Assembly (NCBI GenBank): GCA_905221605.1 | Contig: CAJNDS010002478.1 | Coordinates: 170,864-234,863 of the forward strand | Direction: 5' to 3' | DNA: 64,000 nt | Origin: Symbiodinium natans | Taxonomy: Eukaryota > Sar > Dinophyceae > Suessiales > Symbiodiniaceae | Shown here: positions 61,301 through 64,000 of the stretch, piece after piece | Layout: each line of letters starts with the position of its first letter | How positions within the stretch are numbered: the stretch's first letter is position 1 | Position numbers and translations under genes: made by a program | The notes under the pieces: model-generated | What the model was told of the DNA's origin: nothing | Databases searched by the model: none | Seen by the model: only the letters and a program-made list of their open reading frames with translations

Positions 61301-63846
61301 GGGCATTGATGTAGACAGGATTCTTGCGGGGAGGGTGATGATCTTGCAGCAGTGGAACTCTTATCTGCTTCGGGAGTGGGGGGGTGGGGGGAGTGGAGCA
61401 CTTTCAAGGATTTTGCCGGTAAAGTTCAGTTGGAAAAAGCTTAGTAGCTTGGGGCTCAAGCTCAGATCCTCACTTCGATCCCCCGAACGCAGCCCGCAGG
61501 TCTACGAGGGCGAGCGCTCCATGACAAGGCTTTGAGCCGGGTTCATGTTTCAATATAGTTGCAGCACCTTTGGCCGTGGTATTGAGGCCTGCATAAGCAT
61601 CCGTAAAAGGTTGCAGGGTGTAGAAGGAGGGAAGAACAAATCCTCCAACAAAAGCTTTGGCGCGTCTTTATGGGGGGAGGAACCAAAAAGTCCCACTTCT
61701 TTCTCAACCCACCTGATTGGCCAGCATTTCCGGCAAATACTGCAAGTGCTTCATGGGCCTCGCCAAGGTTATGAGGGGGAATACGTTTACAACGATACAA
61801 TTAGACCTTGCTTGGAAATAGTTAGAACTCGACCTTCTCCTCACCTTCTTGCGGGACAAGTTGGCGGGACAGGTTTGTTCTGGAGCGGAGCTCCTCAAGA
61901 CGCATCCCAACACACAACTGTTGGCAGGTTCTGGGGTGGGCTCGTTGGGTTTGCTGGACGCGGGTTTGGGTATGATAGTGTAATATGTGGGGTTAGGGGG
62001 GATGGTCCGACTTGTGTGAGAGCAAGGAAGGCTTTCACTGGCACTCGCCCCCAGCTTGCTGGGGTCGGCGGATTACAAGTTGTAAGTACTTATGAATAAG
62101 TATGAATACGTATAAGTAAATCGGCCGTAATTATGAGTAGACGTAATTACAGTAATTCCAGATACTTGTAGGTAATTGTAAGGGCCCCAGCTTCCGGATG
62201 GTTCACGACAGGGACAACCGCCTCTTGGGCTCGTTTAACCTCGACGGCATCCCACCGGCGCCGCGTGGCGCCGCGCGGCCGCGATTTTTTGTTTGCTTGG
62301 TTTGCTCTACACTACTGGTTGGGGGTGTAGGGAGGGGTTTCGGGTTTAGGGTTTATGGCTTAGAGTTTAGGGTTTAGGGTTCAGGGTTTCGGGTTTAGGG
62401 GCAGGTGGGGAGGGGGTTTGATTGAATTCCAAAGATGCCGTGGGCTTCGGCTTAGGCTTGGATGGGTTTTGGGAGGTTTGGATTTTCGAGGCTGCAAGAT
62501 CCAGGTGTCTTGCCAGGTTCTTTCAAGTTGCTGTGTGGGGTTGCAGCTTCGCGTGCGTGTTGAGAGCTGGTTGGGCCGGGCAACCCACAGGGTGTGGAGA
62601 GGGCCCAACGACAGTTCTACGACACCAGGGAAAATCCTAAAGAAAGGCTGGGATTAGGAAGTCCCCACGCGGCAAGCAAAGTACCCCAAAGATTGCGCGA
62701 CAAGCAAAGCATCTATTTCCTGGCTGACCCGAAGCCCGAATTCCCAAACCCAGGGACCCACTGATTACCTGAAGCGGAAAATTTGAAGCTTCCGACCCTG
62801 GGTCTGACCTTGAGCTCTTTTTTGAACCCCTTAATAAGATGTATTTTTGAACTCTTTTTGCGATTCTTCTTGGAACTCCCTTTATAAACTTTTTTTGAGC
62901 TCCGTTTTTGACTCCCAGGTGCCGCAAATCGAGGTGGCCTTTGACTTGGACTCGAATGGGGTCGGCCCGGCAATTCTTAAGGGGTTTTTCTGGCGCCTTT
63001 GGGGGGGCCTTTTTGGGCCCTAGCACCCTTGCATTCATGAAAGCGCAGCAACGGCTTGTTGTTTCCACTCAGCTCTTACTCGCTAGATCCTCAACGTCTC
63101 GGCTGCAGACAAGACGACGGGAAAGTGGGCGCCTCAAGCCTTTCGATCGTTTTGAGTGCTTGGTTTAGGGTTTCGGAGTGATCTTCGTGAGCTCGGGGGG
63201 TTGGGCTAACGAGTGGCGCAACCGCAGTGCATGCTCCCAGACTCGACAAAGCAAAGGTCTCGAAGTGCATGTGAACGCTGGCCGAGGTCAAACAAGATCA
63301 CCATCACAAACGAGAAGGGTCGACTCTCCAAAGACGAGCTCCTTGGCTCAGATGTCGGCTTCTGGTAACTCCACCCAGTAAATCAGTGCGCAAGACAGGA
63401 GGAGATGAATCTTGTGGTATACGAAATTTGAATCCTGGTTCTTCTCTCGATTCTGGGGTGTGTTCCGTGTGGCTCTGTACCACGATTTGGATCTTGCAAC
63501 GTCCACACTCGCACAAACCCAGAAGCAGCGTTTTAAAGCGTGGCGTTGAAGCGTACCACAAGGATAGGCCAAGATGTTGACCGTTGTGTATCTCTCTGTC
63601 TCTCTGTCTCTCTGTCTCTCTGTCTCTCTGTCTCTCTGTCTCTCTGTCTCTCTGTCTCTCTGTCTCTCTGTCTCTCTGTCTCTCTGTCTCTCTGTCTCTC
63701 TGTCTCTCTGTCTCTCTGTCTCTCTGTCTCTCTGTCTCTCTGTGATACGTGTGTGTGCGCGATCTGTGTGCGTTTCAGCCTGCAGCGATTCGGAGTTCGC
63801 GAGATCCGAAGCCATGCAGCATCTCAGGATCGAGCGTATGGTGAAG
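51061..63846 (+). CDS. HSP70: Cytosolic-type heat shock protein 70 chaperone, 3' end beyond window
   Basis: ATP-driven chaperone that binds and releases unfolded peptides with J-protein and nucleotide-exchange partners. Thirty-seven exons join in frame to exactly 519 codons, running from the first strand of the ATPase domain to the start of the C-terminal lid. Visible signatures are [14 protein letters not shown] (phosphate 1), [15 protein letters not shown] (phosphate 2), [14 protein letters not shown] (adenosine region) and the substrate-domain stretch VTPLSLGL. No signal or transit peptide is seen and the sequence reads as the cytosolic class, although the C-terminal EEVD region lies outside the window. 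The first exon begins at a splice acceptor, so the initiator Met must lie upstream; an ATG at 50943 followed by GC is one unproven candidate. Of 36 introns, about 25 start GC, 7 GA and 4 GT; 35 of 36 acceptors are AG|G. Introns span about 71-695 nt. The exon joins are inferred by hand; the family is certain. Confidence 0.97.
53917..53926 (+). CDS. HSP70: Hsp70 micro-exon 9, 10 nt
   Basis: A 10-nt segment between TTGCAG and a GC donor. Without it, exon 8 (ending ...KETAE) and exon 10 (starting within GHPVTD) do not join in frame. With it the join reads ETAE-VSR-GHPV, exactly the family spacing between these two conserved blocks. Acceptor (AG|G) and donor (G|GC) both obey the rule seen in the rest of the gene. 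The three residues are not the commonest ones at these positions, so this rests on length, phase and splice-site fit. Confidence 0.6.
55619..55842 (+). repeat. Largest CCCTAAA array, 3' end of Hsp70 intron 13
   Basis: About 30 nearly perfect CCCTAAA heptamers, with a few CCCCTAAA units at the right end, stopping 25 nt before exon 14. It lies inside an intron of a conserved gene, so it is interstitial and not a chromosome end. Confidence 0.98.
55867..60321 (+). CDS. HSP70: Hsp70 exons 14-27 (ATPase lobe II)
   Basis: Exons: 55867-55898, 56107-56163, 56383-56436, 56519-56554, 56901-56927, 57623-57676, 57823-57864, 58260-58300, 58590-58608, 59130-59177, 59325-59366, 59735-59788, 59860-59904, 60271-60321. 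They carry phosphate-2 (exon 15), [13 protein letters not shown] (16), the ALRRLQAEC and [14 protein letters not shown] helices (19, 20), DSLLDGLDF (21), TRAKFE (22, 19 nt), [16 protein letters not shown] (23), the adenosine motif (25) and [16 protein letters not shown] (26-27). Exon 14 ends AAT|GC, so its donor is not preceded by G. The segment [12 protein letters not shown] across exons 25-26 is one residue shorter than usual for the family, which could be natural or mark a slightly wrong boundary. Confidence 0.92.
57876..57928 (+). repeat. TTTAGGG array at the 5' end of Hsp70 intron 20
   Basis: Seven GGTTTAG heptamers, one with a TTTCGGG variant, starting 12 nt after exon 20. Confidence 0.97.
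60163..60262 (+). repeat. Degenerate C-rich telomere-like tract before Hsp70 exon 27
   Basis: CCTAAAACCCAAACCCTACA, CCTAACC and CCAAACCCTAAACC variants end 9 nt before exon 27. Confidence 0.8.
60695..63846 (+). CDS. HSP70: Hsp70 exons 28-37 (substrate-binding domain, cut by window edge)
   Basis: Exons: 60695-60757, 60927-60952, 61047-61089, 61242-61286, 61500-61528, 62212-62269, 62919-62960, 63087-63124, 63287-63337, 63828-63846. They encode the interdomain linker plus beta-sandwich: [114 protein letters not shown]. The lid and C-terminal tail (over 100 residues) should follow beyond the right edge. Exon 35 is the only Hsp70 exon whose acceptor is AG|A. Intron 36 contains the long GTCTCTCT microsatellite at 63586-63742. 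Confidence 0.93.
62336..62400 (+). repeat. G-rich telomere-like tract in Hsp70 intron 33
   Basis: GGTTTCGGGTTTAGGGTTTA and close variants start about 67 nt after exon 33. Confidence 0.9.
63586..63742 (+). repeat. GTCTCTCT octamer array in Hsp70 intron 36
   Basis: About 19 copies of an 8-bp unit between exon 36 (ends 63337) and exon 37 (63828). Frames through it are artefacts. Confidence 0.97.
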
Positions 63847-64000
63847 GTGCGCGTTGCTGAAACGTGCAAGGTTCAGTTATGGTTTAAACACCAGCCTGTG
63901 GAGACGGGAGATGTTCCGCAAGCCGGCTTGCCCCACCACTCCCCAAAATCCTAAGATCGTAGCCAATGTCCCACAGCTGTCCCTCTCGAGTTTTCCCCGA

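Noticed and set aside
1-64000. CRISPR arrays, rRNA genes, bacterial operons and insertion sequences
   Set aside because: No spaced direct repeats with unique spacers, no rRNA-like conserved blocks, no Shine-Dalgarno-led gene strings and no transposase motifs were seen; the splice structure is eukaryotic.

Overview
The window looks like nuclear DNA of a photosynthetic dinoflagellate. Four protein families can be recognised, all on the + strand: an aldo/keto reductase fragment (about 20.8-21.9 kb), a plastid-targeted peroxiredoxin-like PRXL2/AhpC-TSA_2 protein (22.07-24.06 kb), a Cys/Met-metabolism PLP-dependent enzyme (about 36.7-47.8 kb) and a cytosolic-type Hsp70 (51.06 kb to beyond the right edge). 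Their coding sequence is cut into tiny exons. Hsp70 has at least 37 exons with a mean of about 42 nt, and the smallest is 10 nt. I rebuilt them by hand from conserved protein motifs, requiring reading frame and splice phase to fit at every join. Introns start with GC most often, then GA or GT, and end almost always in AG followed by an exon G. That splice pattern, the dense introns, the single coding strand and a signal peptide followed by a Phe-containing transit start on PRXL2 together point to a core dinoflagellate. The species cannot be told.

Layout. 0-20 kb: no recognisable family, several coding-like exons of unknown genes, TAC/CTA microsatellites, a ~40-bp minisatellite, and an intron-poor GC-rich coding-like block at 16.8-19.25 kb that may be a decayed mobile element. 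20.8-24.06 kb: aldo/keto reductase fragment, then PRXL2. 24-36 kb: exons of one or more unidentified genes set among telomere-like arrays. 36.7-47.8 kb: PLP enzyme, whose introns hold large GGA, GCTAGT, AAT and CTCTTTCT microsatellites. 47.8-51 kb: spacer with one short ORF. 51-64 kb: Hsp70, with its C-terminal ~100+ residues and its first codon(s) missing or unresolved.

The most unusual feature is the placement of degenerate and perfect telomere-type repeats. G-rich tracts (TTTAGGG sense) tend to lie just downstream of exons, at intron 5' ends. C-rich tracts (CCCTAAA sense) tend to lie just upstream of exons, at intron 3' ends. Many introns could therefore fold back on themselves, and exons sit between inverted telomere-like arrays. 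The pattern also points to further exons at 24.85, 29.73 and 35.65 kb. No tRNA, rRNA, CRISPR or bacterial-type operon was found. Long simple-repeat ORFs are artefacts.
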